A stretch of DNA of 64,000 nt, taken from Shewanella violacea DSS12 (GTDB taxonomy: Bacteria; Pseudomonadota; Gammaproteobacteria; Enterobacterales; Shewanellaceae). The notes below the pieces were generated by a model. That model was not told the DNA's origin and searched no databases. It saw only the letters and a list, made by a program, of their open reading frames with translations. Each line of letters opens with the position of its first letter. Positions within the stretch are counted from its first letter, which is position 1. A program made the position numbers and the translations under genes. The stretch is taken from NCBI RefSeq assembly GCF_000091325.1, contig NC_014012.1, forward strand, positions 2,896,824 to 2,960,823, in the 5' to 3' direction. This document shows, piece by piece, positions 1 through 9,507 of this stretch.

Positions 1-353
1 CTATTCTTCCAGCATCTAAATTTAACTAAACTAGAGACATACCAATAAAATATATGAATTTTTGATAGTTAAACAATAATAAGCTTGAATGCCATACTCA
101 CCTTTGCAAGGTAACGCCATCACAATAATTTGTCTACAACTAGAGAGTCTAATATTCAATCTACGGATAAATCATAGCCAACCATTAATAATCCGAAGTA
201 TCCAGCTGCCTTTGTTTGTTAAGCAAACAACATCCCCCAGATATTTCAGACTCAAAGATAACTAGCTCAAGATGTTTTCTACAAAATAGGCTTAAATGAG
301 AACTAAGTGACTTTAACATCTACAAAATCGACTTGGCTCTAATATGAAACCAA

Positions 354-377
354 CAAAAATGCCGAACATAAGTTCGG
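354..377 (-). terminator. Hairpin after the minus-strand remnant
   Basis: CCGAAC at 362-367 pairs with GTTCGG at 372-377 around a four-base loop. On the minus strand it is followed by CATTTTTG, so it reads as a short intrinsic terminator immediately after the stop at 378. Confidence 0.4.
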
Positions 378-614
378 TTAAGTGTTTAACCTTAGAGGCT
401 GTATTCTATCAAGGGGAAATGGTTCTCGCCCAGGCTGTATCTCGCCATCTTTGGCACTGAACATCTGTTCTTTAGGCATCACTTTTCGTTCAATGCCAAC
501 AAAAAACAAGAGTTCTTGTAGTTGTTTACCATTGATTGCAGTTTTGATTCCTTGCTGAATATTGGTGAACTCTGAGATGAGGTAGAACAGCCATCTTGGC
601 TCGAATGGACATAT
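378..614 (-). pseudogene. Degraded coding remnant of unknown family
   Basis: Read on the minus strand, a 79-codon frame stays open from 614 down to a TAA at 378-380. It opens directly after an in-frame TAG at 615-617 and has no start codon near its head. The translation looks protein-like, with stretches such as PFEPRWLFYLISEFTNIQQG and KQLQELLFFVGIERK. A terminator-like hairpin lies directly after the stop. This suggests the 3' end of a real gene whose 5' part is gone. I do not recognise the family. A different frame over the same bases (479-673) reads as a 64-residue peptide with a less protein-like composition. Confidence 0.35.
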
Positions 615-763
615 CTATTGATGAAGAGTGGTCCACATATCCCATGCAGGTTAAAACAACCGCTTAATACCACTAACAGCCTAGTGTTCTCAATCAGGCT
701 AACGACAAGGGATATAATAGAATGCTATGATTATTGGTAACTATTTCCTAAAAATAATCACCT

Positions 764-2176
764 ATGGCTCACAGTTCAAACCACACCATCTTCTGGCACG
801 ATTACGAGACCTTCGGCGCTAATCCATCAAAAGACAGACCATCACAGTTTGCCGGGATCAGAACAGATATGGATCTCAATATAGTCTCTGAACCTGTGAC
901 CTTTTATTGCAAGGTGGCAAACGATTACCTGCCTTCCCCTGAAGCTATATTGATAACGGGCATCACGCCGCAGCTTGCCAATCTCAAAGGTATGCCTGAG
1001 ACGGAGTTTATGGCTAAGGTCAATGAGCAGTTCAGTCAGCCCAATACCTGTGTGGCAGGATATAACTCGATACGCTTCGATGATGAAGTCACCCGCTTTG
1101 GTTTTTATCGCAACTTCATCGATCCCTATGCCCGTGAGTGGCAGAAAGGCAATTCTCGCTGGGATATTATCGATCTGGTTAGAGCCTGCTACGCTTTCAG
1201 GCCTGAGGGCATTGAATGGCCACTAAAAGAAGACGGTACGCCTAGTTTTAAGTTGGAGCATCTCACCAAAGCCAATGGCCTGAGCCATGAAAAAGCCCAC
1301 GATGCTATGTCAGATGTGTATGCCACCATAGATATGGCTAAACTCATTAAGCAGAAGCAACCTAAACTGTTTGATTATTATTTTCAGCTGAGACGTAAGC
1401 AGGAGGTGAGCAAACAGCTTGATGTCCTTAATATGCAGCCCTTGGTCCATGTAAGCTCAAAAATCAGTGCCGAGCATGGTTGTACCACGCTTATTGCGCC
1501 TGTGGCCCATCACTCCACCAATAAGAATGCCATTATCTGTGTCAATCTCGCCATGGACATATCGCCTCTTATTGAGTTAGATGCTGAGCAGATAAGGGAT
1601 CGCATGTATACCCGCAGGGACGATCTCGCCGCCGATGAGCTGCCAATCAGCGTGAAACAGATACATATCAATAAATGCCCCTTCGTGACATCGCCCAAGA
1701 TACTCACAGATGAGCTTGCTCAGCGACTCAATATTGATAAAGCCTTCGCCAGAGAGCAATACAAGTTATTGAAACAGCATCCAGAGCTTAGGGAGAAGTT
1801 GGTCGCCGTCTTCGACGTTGAGCATGACAATGCAAGCCAAGATCCCGATTTCCAACTCTACAGTGGCGGCTTCTTCAGCTCTGCTGATAAAGAGAAAATG
1901 GAGATTATCCGTCATACCTTGCCACAAAATCTGGCGGCCCTTGAATTCAATTTCGATGATCAGCGACTCAAGGAAATGTTGTTCAGATATAGGGCTAGAA
2001 ACTACCCGGCAACCTTAGATGAATCTGAGTCGATGAAGTGGAGAGACTTCTGTCAAACTAGACTTGACGATCCTGAATATATGATACGTTTAGAAAATCT
2101 GGTCAATGACACCACTGACAATGAAGACAAACAGAAGTTACTAACGGCTTTATGTCATTATCTTAGAGATTTGTAG
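764..2176 (+). CDS. sbcB: Exodeoxyribonuclease I
   Basis: Exonuclease I digests single-stranded DNA 3' to 5' and acts in mismatch repair and recombination clean-up. The 470-residue product is close to the usual length (about 475). The DEDDh active site is visible: D13 and E15 in the N-terminal HDYETFG motif, and H179 with D184 in HDAMSD. The middle and C-terminal parts fit the SH3-like and helical extensions of the family (PLVHVSSKI region; WRDFCQTRL near the end). The first Met lies just before the conserved motif, so the start is secure. It stands alone, about 95 bases before cdd, with no overlap. Composition matches its neighbours. Confidence 0.95.
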   Translation: MAHSSNHTIFWHDYETFGANPSKDRPSQFAGIRTDMDLNIVSEPVTFYCKVANDYLPSPEAILITGITPQLANLKGMPETEFMAKVNEQFSQPNTCVAGYNSIRFDDEVTRFGFYRNFIDPYAREWQKGNSRWDIIDLVRACYAFRPEGIEWPLKEDGTPSFKLEHLTKANGLSHEKAHDAMSDVYATIDMAKLIKQKQPKLFDYYFQLRRKQEVSKQLDVLNMQPLVHVSSKISAEHGCTTLIAPVAHHSTNKNAIICVNLAMDISPLIELDAEQIRDRMYTRRDDLAADELPISVKQIHINKCPFVTSPKILTDELAQRLNIDKAFAREQYKLLKQHPELREKLVAVFDVEHDNASQDPDFQLYSGGFFSSADKEKMEIIRHTLPQNLAALEFNFDDQRLKEMLFRYRARNYPATLDESESMKWRDFCQTRLDDPEYMIRLENLVNDTTDNEDKQKLLTALCHYLRDL

Positions 2177-2271
2177 GCTTGAGTCGAGTAAGTGCGACTC
2201 AGATCTCATTAACTTTGAAACGTGCTTACTAATATGATCTTCATTATTTTAACAAAAGTAGGACATGGCAG

Positions 2272-3162
2272 ATGCAAGATAGATTCATAAACTGTATATC
2301 TCAGTTATCAAAACCGCTCTCAGATGCACTCATTCCTTTATTACATGCAGATTTTGCTGGTCATATCGATGCCCAGCAATTGGCGGCTTTAGTCAAAGCC
2401 AGCGGCTTAACCGAAGAAAAGCTACTACTTGCGCTATTACCCGTAGCGGCAGCACTTGCTAGACCCCCTATCAGTGATTTCCATGTCGGCGCAATTGCTA
2501 AAGCTAAGAGTGGCGATATCTATATGGGCGGCAATCTGGAGTTACCCGGTGAAGCCCTGTTTCACTCGGTCCATGCTGAGCAAAGTGCGATAAGTCATGC
2601 TTGGCTCAGCGGAGAGACTCAAATAGTCGATATCGTGGTAAATTTCTCTCCCTGCGGCCATTGCCGTCAATTTATGAATGAATTAGTCGAAGGCGCTAAG
2701 GTTAAGATCCACCTGCCAGAGCAAAAAGCACAACCACTATCACACTACTTGCCCTATGCTTTCGGCCCATCGGATCTCAATGTCACTAGCCCTCTGCTTT
2801 CTAAACAAACCCATGTATTAAGTTTAGACAGTTCAGATCCCATGATCATCGAAGCCTTAGATCATGCAAGCCTGAGTTATGCTCCCTATACCAGTAGTTT
2901 TGCCGCTGTGGTGTTAGAAACTGACGACGGGGCCACCTTTTGTGGACGTTATGCCGAGAATGCGGCATTTAATCCCTCAATGTTACCCATGCAAATGGCA
3001 CTATCGACCATGACACGTCATAACAGGCTCTTTAGCGAGATAACCCGGGCTGTGTTAATCGAGTCTGCTCAAGGCAAGATATCCCTTGTAGGTGCAACTA
3101 TGGATGCCTTGCATGCCGTCGCTGGGGTAGAACTCGAACATATCGTATTAGATCCTGAGTGA
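2272..3162 (+). CDS. cdd: Cytidine deaminase
   Basis: Hydrolytic deamination of cytidine and deoxycytidine to the uridine forms, in pyrimidine salvage in the cytoplasm. The 296-residue length matches the long dimeric Cdd class of enterobacteria (E. coli 294). Zinc ligands and the catalytic Glu are visible: H101-A-E103 in the [11 protein letters not shown] motif, and C128 and C131 in PCGHC. The C-terminal half is the inactive duplicated deaminase domain of this class. A short AGGA lies upstream of the ATG. The gene ends at a shared bidirectional terminator facing the converging dehydrogenase gene. Confidence 0.95.
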   Translation: MQDRFINCISQLSKPLSDALIPLLHADFAGHIDAQQLAALVKASGLTEEKLLLALLPVAAALARPPISDFHVGAIAKAKSGDIYMGGNLELPGEALFHSVHAEQSAISHAWLSGETQIVDIVVNFSPCGHCRQFMNELVEGAKVKIHLPEQKAQPLSHYLPYAFGPSDLNVTSPLLSKQTHVLSLDSSDPMIIEALDHASLSYAPYTSSFAAVVLETDDGATFCGRYAENAAFNPSMLPMQMALSTMTRHNRLFSEITRAVLIESAQGKISLVGATMDALHAVAGVELEHIVLDPE

Positions 3163-3190
3163 GCAGATACTAGCGATAGGCTAAACACAA

Positions 3191-3217
3191 AAAAGGACTG
3201 AAATTTCAGTCCTTTTT
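3191..3217. terminator. Bidirectional terminator between cdd and the dehydrogenase gene
   Basis: An inverted repeat (AAAAGGACTGAAA paired with TTTCAGTCCTTTT) is flanked by A and T runs. It can end transcription of the converging genes on both strands. Confidence 0.85.
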
Positions 3218-3238
3218 ATTATCTTAAATACAGCGTCT

Positions 3239-4114
3239 TTATTTGCGATTTCTTTCCAGCTTAGCCAACAGGCTCGAGGTATCCCATCGATTGCCACCGA
3301 TTGCCTGAACTTCTGAGTAGAACTGATCCACCAGAGCAGTCAAGGGTAGATGAGAGCCATTTTTTCTCGCTTCATTCAAGGCAATATTGAGATCTTTTCT
3401 CATCCAGTCCACGGCGAAACCCAGGTTATACTCGCCTTGCCACATAGTTTGATAACGGTTTTCCATCTGCCAAGATTGAGCGGCACCCTTGCTGATCACC
3501 TCAATGACTTTTTCACCATCGAGTCCGGCGCTGCGGGCAAAGTGCAAGCCCTCGGCTAGACCTTGTACGACACCAGCGATACATATTTGGTTAACCATTT
3601 TAGTCAACTGACCGGCACCGACTTCACCTAGACGCTCTACACAACGAGAATATGCATTAATCACTGACTCAGCCTTGGCAAAATCAGTTTCATTGCCCCC
3701 AGCCATCACAGTCAAGACGCCATTTTCTGCCCCTGCCTGTCCGCCTGATACTGGAGCATCGAGGAAACCTATACCAGCTTTGGCTGCTATGGCGCCAATC
3801 TCTCTGGCAATATCGGCAGATGCGGTCGTATGGTCGACTAAAATTGTGCCTGAGCTCATACCTTGTAGAACACCTGTTTCACCTAAGGTGACTTGTCTTA
3901 GGTCATCATCATTGCCGACACAGATAAACACCATATCTTGTCCCTGGGCAGCGAGCTTAGGCGTCTCTTGATACTTGCCACCGTATTCAGCAACCCAATC
4001 ACGGGCTTTTTGTGCCGTGCGGTTGTAGACGGTAACCTCATGACCCGACTTGACCAAGTGACCGGCCATGGGATAACCCATCACGCCTAATCCGATAAAT
4101 GCTAGCTTCGCCAT
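3239..4114 (-). CDS. NAD(P)-dependent beta-hydroxyacid dehydrogenase (3-hydroxyisobutyrate / tartronate semialdehyde reductase family)
   Basis: The 291-residue protein has the full family layout. A Rossmann fold starts at residue 4 with the GLGVMGYPMAGHL nucleotide-binding loop. The substrate signature DAPVSGGQAGAENG lies near residues 120-135, and the catalytic Lys sits in the TKMVNQ segment near residue 170, followed by the all-helical domain. Such enzymes oxidise 3-hydroxyisobutyrate or reduce 2-hydroxy-3-oxopropionate, or act on related short aldehydes. No valine-degradation or glycerate genes lie nearby, so the substrate cannot be chosen from context. The upstream thioesterase has its own terminator, so this gene is probably transcribed alone. 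Confidence 0.85.
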   Translation of the reverse strand: MAKLAFIGLGVMGYPMAGHLVKSGHEVTVYNRTAQKARDWVAEYGGKYQETPKLAAQGQDMVFICVGNDDDLRQVTLGETGVLQGMSSGTILVDHTTASADIAREIGAIAAKAGIGFLDAPVSGGQAGAENGVLTVMAGGNETDFAKAESVINAYSRCVERLGEVGAGQLTKMVNQICIAGVVQGLAEGLHFARSAGLDGEKVIEVISKGAAQSWQMENRYQTMWQGEYNLGFAVDWMRKDLNIALNEARKNGSHLPLTALVDQFYSEVQAIGGNRWDTSSLLAKLERNRK

Positions 4115-4148
4115 TTCAGTTCCTAATTTTTATTTAAAATACAGTAAT

Positions 4149-4170
4149 AAAAAAGGCACCCCAAGGTGCC
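4149..4170 (-). terminator. Terminator after the thioesterase gene
   Basis: GGCACC at 4155-4160 and GGTGCC at 4165-4170 form a stem with a CCAA loop. The minus strand continues into a run of six T. Confidence 0.85.
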
Positions 4171-4187
4171 TGTTTCAATCGAATATT

Positions 4188-4667
4188 CTATATTGCTACA
4201 TGCGCTTCCATCTCAGCGCCAATTTTCTTGCGCATCTCCATCAAACGAATGGCAGAGTCACGTAGTTTAATATCATACTCGGTCTCTGGCACCCATTCCG
4301 GGACTTCTGTTGGATTGCCTGAATCATCCACTGCCACCATGATCACGATACAATGTGTGGTTAAGTGCCGCTCTGGATTCTTAGGGTCTCCCGCTCTTAC
4401 GTCTATGCCTAAATGCATGGATGAGCGGCCCGTGTAGATCACTTTAGCGCTGGTTTCTACAATATTGCCAACCTGAATAGGTTTAACGAAACGAATACCA
4501 CCGGCATAAGCCGTGATGCAATATTTACCACTCCAACCTGCAGCACACGCGTAAGCTGCCAGATCGATCCATTTCATTACGGCCCCACCATGGACTTTAC
4601 CACCAAAGTTTACATCTGCAGGCTCTGCAAGAAACCTTAAGGTTATCTCTCTCTCTTTACCAGCCAT
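4188..4667 (-). CDS. Acyl-CoA thioesterase, hotdog fold
   Basis: A 159-residue single hotdog-domain protein of the YciA/cytosolic acyl-CoA hydrolase type, predicted to hydrolyse acyl-CoA thioesters. The N-terminal VNFGGKVHGGAVMKWIDLAA segment is the family signature, covering the Asn/Asp region and the long hot-dog helix. VKPIQVGNIVETSAKVIYTGRSSMHL is the following sheet. The length is normal for a one-domain member. It lies between a dehydrogenase and the fab cluster but is separated from both by terminators, so a link with fatty-acid metabolism is only positional. Substrate chain length cannot be read from sequence. Confidence 0.85.
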   Translation of the reverse strand: MAGKEREITLRFLAEPADVNFGGKVHGGAVMKWIDLAAYACAAGWSGKYCITAYAGGIRFVKPIQVGNIVETSAKVIYTGRSSMHLGIDVRAGDPKNPERHLTTHCIVIMVAVDDSGNPTEVPEWVPETEYDIKLRDSAIRLMEMRKKIGAEMEAHVAI

Positions 4668-4806
4668 AGCTTTCTCGAATCAATTTCATTTACATCAAGT
4701 GTACGTCAAAATGTCAGGTTAGAGTACAAGTAAAGTAAATGCTTTATGGTTAAAATAAACAAAATAAAGCATTTAGTCGAATTAACTAAGCATTAGAAAA
4801 CAAGAT

Positions 4807-4830
4807 AAAAAAAAGCGCCATAAGGCGCTT
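4807..4830 (-). terminator. Terminator after fabF
   Basis: AAGCGCC (4813-4819) and GGCGCTT (4824-4830) form a stem. The minus strand runs into eight T. This is the end of the fab cluster transcript. Confidence 0.85.
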
Positions 4831-4865
4831 TAAAAAAATGATTAACATTAAGTCATAGAAGAGAA

Positions 4866-6104
4866 TCAGCTTTTCTTAAATAACAGAGAACCGTTAGTTC
4901 CGCCGAAGCCAAAAGAATTACATAATGCATACTCAAACTTCTGATCCCGCGCTGTGTGTGGCACGAAGTCTAGATCGCAACCTTCATCTGGATTATCTAA
5001 GTTTAATGTTGGTGGTACGACTTGGTCTCGCAACGCCAACAGTGTGATGATGGCTTCAACTGAACCGGCGGCGCCAAGCAGGTGCCCTGTCATCGATTTG
5101 GTCGAGCTGACAGTAAGATCGTAAGCATGAGCACCAAATGCAGCCTTAACTGCTGCGGCTTCAGCTTTATCCCCAGCAGGTGTCGACGTGCCGTGAGCAT
5201 TGATATAACCAACAAGCTCTTTTGCTATCTTGGCATCGTTCATGGCATTCACCATGGCTGCAGCCGCGCCAGAGCCATCAGCCGGAGGGGATGTCATATG
5301 GAAGGCATCACCACTCATACCAAAGCCGACCAGCTCACCATAAATGGTGGCTCCGCGAGCTTTAGCGTGTTCATACTCTTCCATAACCATAATACCGGCT
5401 CCGTCACCTATGACGAAACCATCTCTGTCTTTATCCCAAGGACGGCTCGCCGCCTGAGGATCATCGTTACGTGTCGACAGGGCTTTGGCTGAAGCAAAGC
5501 CACCAACCCCTAATGGACAGGTAACGTCTTCGGCGCCGCCAGCAACCATGATATCGGCATCACCATAGGCGATAGTACGAGCCGCGAAACCTATGTTATG
5601 CACACCGGTAGTACAGGCTGTTGTCACCGCAAAGTTTGGTCCTTTCAAACCATACTTAATTGACAGGTGACCCGCTACCATGTTGATGATGGTGCTGGGA
5701 ACAAAAAAAGGTGAGATCTTACGCGGTCCGCCTTTCGTCAAGGCAGCATGGCCCTGCTCGATAAGTCTCAGTCCACCCATGCCGGCGCCAATGGCGGTGC
5801 CAACACGAGCAGGATCTATCTTATCCATATCGAAGCCTGCGTCTTCAACGGCTTGAATACCCGCGGCCATACCGTACTGGATAAATAGATCCATTTTACG
5901 GGCATCTTTCTTCGACAAATAGGACTCGACATCAAAGTCTTTGACCGAGCCACTGAAACGAGTAGTGAATTCACTCGCATCAAATTTAGTTATTGGGGCT
6001 ATTCCGCTTTGACCTGAAACTAAAGCTTTCCAGGATGAATCTACGGTATTGCCTACAGGACAGACTAAACCAAGACCAGTTACGACTACACGACGTTTAG
6101 ACAC
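4866..6104 (-). CDS. fabF: Beta-ketoacyl-ACP synthase II
   Basis: KAS II condenses malonyl-ACP with acyl-ACP in fatty-acid elongation, including the C16:1 to C18:1 step that adjusts membrane fluidity at low temperature. The 412 residues match the E. coli length. The catalytic Cys lies in [12 protein letters not shown] near residue 165. The two catalytic His residues lie in [11 protein letters not shown] and [14 protein letters not shown]. It is the last gene of the cluster, about 170 bases after acpP with a hairpin between them, so its level may differ from that of acpP. In E. coli pabC follows directly; here pabC is about 34 kb away. Confidence 0.97.
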   Translation of the reverse strand: MSKRRVVVTGLGLVCPVGNTVDSSWKALVSGQSGIAPITKFDASEFTTRFSGSVKDFDVESYLSKKDARKMDLFIQYGMAAGIQAVEDAGFDMDKIDPARVGTAIGAGMGGLRLIEQGHAALTKGGPRKISPFFVPSTIINMVAGHLSIKYGLKGPNFAVTTACTTGVHNIGFAARTIAYGDADIMVAGGAEDVTCPLGVGGFASAKALSTRNDDPQAASRPWDKDRDGFVIGDGAGIMVMEEYEHAKARGATIYGELVGFGMSGDAFHMTSPPADGSGAAAAMVNAMNDAKIAKELVGYINAHGTSTPAGDKAEAAAVKAAFGAHAYDLTVSSTKSMTGHLLGAAGSVEAIITLLALRDQVVPPTLNLDNPDEGCDLDFVPHTARDQKFEYALCNSFGFGGTNGSLLFKKS

Positions 6105-6230
6105 CTTGTCACCTTTTTACTGAGTTAAATATGAGAGAAGCATAGCTAGATGTTTTTTATTTTAGTTCTGAACTGTTAAAAATTAAAAGCTGGAGTGATG
6201 GGAACACGCAATTTCCAATAGCCAGAAACA

Positions 6231-6260
6231 AAAACAGGCAGCATAAATGCTGCCTGTTTT
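6231..6260 (-). terminator. Hairpin between acpP and fabF
   Basis: A long stem (AAAACAGGCAGCAT with ATGCTGCCTGTTTT) is followed by T-rich sequence on the minus strand. It probably ends most acpP transcripts, consistent with acpP being needed in large excess. Confidence 0.8.
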
Positions 6261-6273
6261 CTAGAATTCAGGA

Positions 6274-6507
6274 TTACTGATTCTTTGAAACGTAATCAAT
6301 CGCTGCTTGAACAGTAGTGATTTTTTCAGCTTCTTCATCAGGGATCTCGGTGTCAAACTCTTCTTCTAGAGCCATAACCAACTCAACCGTGTCCAGAGAA
6401 TCGGCACCCAAGTCGTCTACGAAAGATGCAGCAAACTTAACGTCCTCTTCTTTAACACCTAGTTGCTCAATAATGATTTTCTTTACACGTTCTTCGATGT
6501 TGCTCAT
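6274..6507 (-). CDS. acpP: Acyl carrier protein
   Basis: A 77-residue acidic carrier of the growing acyl chain. The phosphopantetheine attachment Ser is S37 in the [18 protein letters not shown] motif, and the acidic helix II that docks fatty-acid enzymes follows it. The length is exact for the family. A GGAAAG-like ribosome-binding site lies just upstream. It sits between fabG and fabF as in most gammaproteobacteria. The 270-base gap upstream can hold its own promoter, and a strong hairpin follows. Confidence 0.97.
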   Translation of the reverse strand: MSNIEERVKKIIIEQLGVKEEDVKFAASFVDDLGADSLDTVELVMALEEEFDTEIPDEEAEKITTVQAAIDYVSKNQ

Positions 6508-6776
6508 TAGTTTTCTTTCCTATTCAAATTACGCACTTGCGCAAGATTGCGAGTAGTTTATTCAATTCGGCTAACAATGCAAGCTTAACTTTTGTGGTCT
6601 AACCACGAAATTATGCATATCTTGAAGCCGATCATCAATAGTTGGTTTAAAAAAATACCAACACTCAAATATTTAACATGATTACACAGTAGCGGTTAAT
6701 ACTTGAAACTGTGTGATCTTATATAGGTCTTGTCTAAATGCGCCAAATACTGCACATTTGAATATGCACAACAGCC

Positions 6777-7523
6777 TTAGGCCATGTACATACCACCATT
6801 CACATGAAGCGTTTCACCTGTGATATAAGCAGCTGAGTCAGATGCTAAGAAAAGCACGGCATTCGCTATCTCTTGTGCTTGGCCTAGACGCGCCATCGGC
6901 ACCTGGGACATGATACCTTGTTGCTGCTCTTCAGTCAGCTCATCAGTCATATCTGTTTGGATAAAACCAGGAGAAACAGCATTCACTGTTATTTGACGAG
7001 ATGCAACCTCCTTTGCAAGAGATTTTGTAAATCCAAGTAAACCGGCTTTCGCAGCGCAATAGTTTGTCTGACCAGGATTACCCGAAGAGCCGACGACTGA
7101 ACCTATGTTGATAATACGACCATGACGATTTTTCATCATAGAGCGCATAACCGCTTTCGACGTTCTGAATATTGAAGTCAGGTTGGTATCTATGATATCT
7201 CCCCACTCATCTTCTTTCATTCGCATCAGCAAGTTGTCACGAGTGATGCCTGCATTATTAACAAGTATGTTCACATCACCAACTTTCTCTTTGATAGTTG
7301 AGAATAATTCAGCAACTGAATCTTTGTCAGTAACATTGAGCACGAAACCAAAACCCTTGTCACCCAGATACTCTTGAATAGCAGCAGCACCTCGCTCACT
7401 GGTCGCGGTACCAATAACGATTGCGCCGGCAGAGACTAAAGTTTCAGCAACTGCACGTCCAATACCACGACTCGCACCGGTTACCAGTGCTACTTTTCCA
7501 GATAAATCTATTGTTACGCTCAT
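6777..7523 (-). CDS. fabG: 3-oxoacyl-ACP reductase
   Basis: A 248-residue short-chain dehydrogenase that reduces 3-oxoacyl-ACP with NADPH. The TGASRGIGRA cofactor loop starts near residue 16. NNAG is present near residue 88. The catalytic Ser, Tyr and Lys lie in the segment from SVVGSSG to NYCAAKAG (residues about 138-155). The C-terminal GGMY ending is typical. It starts 10 bases after fabD, so the two are translated from one transcript. Confidence 0.97.
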   Translation of the reverse strand: MSVTIDLSGKVALVTGASRGIGRAVAETLVSAGAIVIGTATSERGAAAIQEYLGDKGFGFVLNVTDKDSVAELFSTIKEKVGDVNILVNNAGITRDNLLMRMKEDEWGDIIDTNLTSIFRTSKAVMRSMMKNRHGRIINIGSVVGSSGNPGQTNYCAAKAGLLGFTKSLAKEVASRQITVNAVSPGFIQTDMTDELTEEQQQGIMSQVPMARLGQAQEIANAVLFLASDSAAYITGETLHVNGGMYMA

Positions 7524-7533
7524 TTATAATCTC

Positions 7534-8460
7534 CTATTGGGTCAATGCAGCAACGGATGCCACATCATTGACCACTTTCGCGGTTAGTGAACGATCGATA
7601 CGCTTCGCTAAACCGGTTAATACTTTGCCAGGTCCCATTTCAAACAAATGTGTAACCCCTTGCTCCGAGATGGTTTTCACTGTCTTGGACCAGAGTACGG
7701 GACAATAAAGTTGACGGACCAAGGCATCCTTGATCTCTGCAGCAGACTCAGGGCTTGCTACATCAACATTATTAATGACAGTAATTCGTGGTGTTTTAAA
7801 CACTATGTTCTCAAGCGCGACGGCCAACTTTTCAGCCGCTGGTCGCATCAATTCACAATGTGATGGCACGCTGACAGGAAGTGCAACGGCCATCTTAGCC
7901 CCCGCTTCCTTACATAAGGCTGCAGCACGTTCAACGGCGGCCTTGCTGCCGGCGATAACTACTTGGCCTGGGCTGTTATAATTTACCGGACTGACGACTC
8001 CGCCTTCACCAGCATCTTCACAAGCTTTAGCAATAGCATCATTATCCAGGCCAATAATGGCAAACATGGCACCGGTACCGGCTGGCACAGCTTGTTGCAT
8101 CAGTTGTCCACGAAGCTCCACTAATTTAACTGCATCGGTAAAATCCATCACACCGGCGCACACTAAGGCAGAATATTCACCTAAGCTGTGACCCGCCATG
8201 ATCTTAGGCAGAGTCTTACCACTGGCTTCAAATATTCGCCAAATAGCGACACTTGCGGTTAACAATGCAGGCTGGGTCTTATCCGTTTCATTTAGAGTTT
8301 CAACTGGACCTTGCTGCACAAGTTCCCACAAATCATAGCCAAGAGCATCACTTGCCTGAGAAAAGGTTTGCGCGACGATATCGTGCTCGGCGGCGAGTTC
8401 GGCCAACATACCAATGGCCTGAGAGCCTTGACCTGGAAAAACGAAAGCAGAGTTTTCCAT
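7534..8460 (-). CDS. fabD: Malonyl-CoA:ACP transacylase
   Basis: Transfers malonate from CoA to ACP to feed elongation. The 308 residues match the family. The FPGQGSQ motif is at residues 8-14, the nucleophile Ser lies in AGHSLGEYSA near residue 93, and the partner His lies in the SVPSHCELM segment near residue 202. It is co-oriented with fabH and fabG. The 73-base gap after fabH shows no strong terminator. Confidence 0.97.
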   Translation of the reverse strand: MENSAFVFPGQGSQAIGMLAELAAEHDIVAQTFSQASDALGYDLWELVQQGPVETLNETDKTQPALLTASVAIWRIFEASGKTLPKIMAGHSLGEYSALVCAGVMDFTDAVKLVELRGQLMQQAVPAGTGAMFAIIGLDNDAIAKACEDAGEGGVVSPVNYNSPGQVVIAGSKAAVERAAALCKEAGAKMAVALPVSVPSHCELMRPAAEKLAVALENIVFKTPRITVINNVDVASPESAAEIKDALVRQLYCPVLWSKTVKTISEQGVTHLFEMGPGKVLTGLAKRIDRSLTAKVVNDVASVAALTQ

Positions 8461-8533
8461 AAAATTTACCTATGACAATTCAAAAAATATTATTGATGTT
8501 TAAAACAGCATTTTTATGTCTGTTCTAACCCAA

Positions 8534-9493
8534 TTAAAAGCGGATCAGTGCACTGCCCCACGCAAAACCAGCGCCAAACGCCTCCAGTAGAATCAGCTGG
8601 CCGCGCTGAATTCGGCCATCTCGGACGGCTTCATCTAGCGCGATAGGAACAGAGCCTGCTGACGTATTACCGTGCTTTGCTAAGGTTAATACCACTTTAT
8701 CCAAGCTCATATTGAGCTTCTTCGCCGTTGCCTTGATGATCCTAAAGTTGGCTTGATGGGGAACCAACCAGTCAATTTCAGACTTATCAATCTGATTAAT
8801 CCTTAAGGTTTCTGTCACCACATGAGCAAGCTGGGTCACTGCGACCTTGAACACATCATTGCCTTTCATGGTCATATAACCAACGGCTTCAGAAGATTCA
8901 CCCGGACGAGGCGGGAAAGAGCATTTAAGTAGATCGCCTTGACGGCCATCTGCATATATATGAGTCGAAATAATACCCGGCTCGTTTGAAGCTCCGATCA
9001 CGGCAGCGCCTGCGCCATCACCAAATAAGATAATAGTACTTCGGTCATCGGGTTCACACAGGCGTGATAATACGTCCGCGCCTATGACTAAGACCTTCTT
9101 AGCTGCACCAGATTTAACGTATTGGTCGGCAATAGAAAGCGCATAAACGAAGCCAGAGCAGGCGGCAGCTATATCGAATGCGGGAATAGTATGTACACCC
9201 AGCATGGCCTGAATTTCACATGCTGCAGCAGGAAAAGCGTTACTGGCACTCGTAGTGCCACACACTATCATATCGAGTTCAGATGCTTCTAACCCTGCCA
9301 TCTCGAGTGCTTTAAGCGCTGCTTGATAGCCCATGGTCGATACGCTCTCATTTGAGGCGGCGATTCTGCGCTCTGAAATACCTGTACGTTCAATAATCCA
9401 CTGATCTGTGGTTTCAACCATTTTTTCCAGATCGGAATTACTACGTACCTGTTCTGGTAGATAACTACCAGTGCCAAGAATTTTTGTATGCAT
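8534..9493 (-). CDS. fabH: Beta-ketoacyl-ACP synthase III
   Basis: KAS III starts fatty-acid synthesis by condensing acetyl-CoA with malonyl-ACP. The 319 residues fit. The catalytic Cys is in [14 protein letters not shown] near residue 112. The His and Asn of the triad lie in VPHQANFRI and KHGNTSAGS. It starts 14 bases after plsX in the same transcript. A GGAG ribosome-binding site lies before the ATG. Confidence 0.97.
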   Translation of the reverse strand: MHTKILGTGSYLPEQVRSNSDLEKMVETTDQWIIERTGISERRIAASNESVSTMGYQAALKALEMAGLEASELDMIVCGTTSASNAFPAAACEIQAMLGVHTIPAFDIAAACSGFVYALSIADQYVKSGAAKKVLVIGADVLSRLCEPDDRSTIILFGDGAGAAVIGASNEPGIISTHIYADGRQGDLLKCSFPPRPGESSEAVGYMTMKGNDVFKVAVTQLAHVVTETLRINQIDKSEIDWLVPHQANFRIIKATAKKLNMSLDKVVLTLAKHGNTSAGSVPIALDEAVRDGRIQRGQLILLEAFGAGFAWGSALIRF

Positions 9494-9507
9494 AAAGGAG
9501 ATATCAG

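Larger units (their letters stand above)
1..763. other. Left-edge non-coding stretch
   Basis: AT-rich sequence before the first intact gene. No intact gene is visible on either strand. Positions 378-614 hold a minus-strand open frame without a usable start, followed by a hairpin, described separately. Positions 1-360 show no recognisable feature. The stretch may be the scar of a lost gene. Confidence 0.5.

Noticed and set aside
479-673. 64-residue frame at the left edge
   Set aside because: Overlaps the more protein-like remnant at 378-614 and has a Ser/Cys-rich random composition.
5082-5492. 136-residue frame opposite fabF
   Set aside because: Shadow of a strongly conserved gene; no ribosome-binding site or family pattern.
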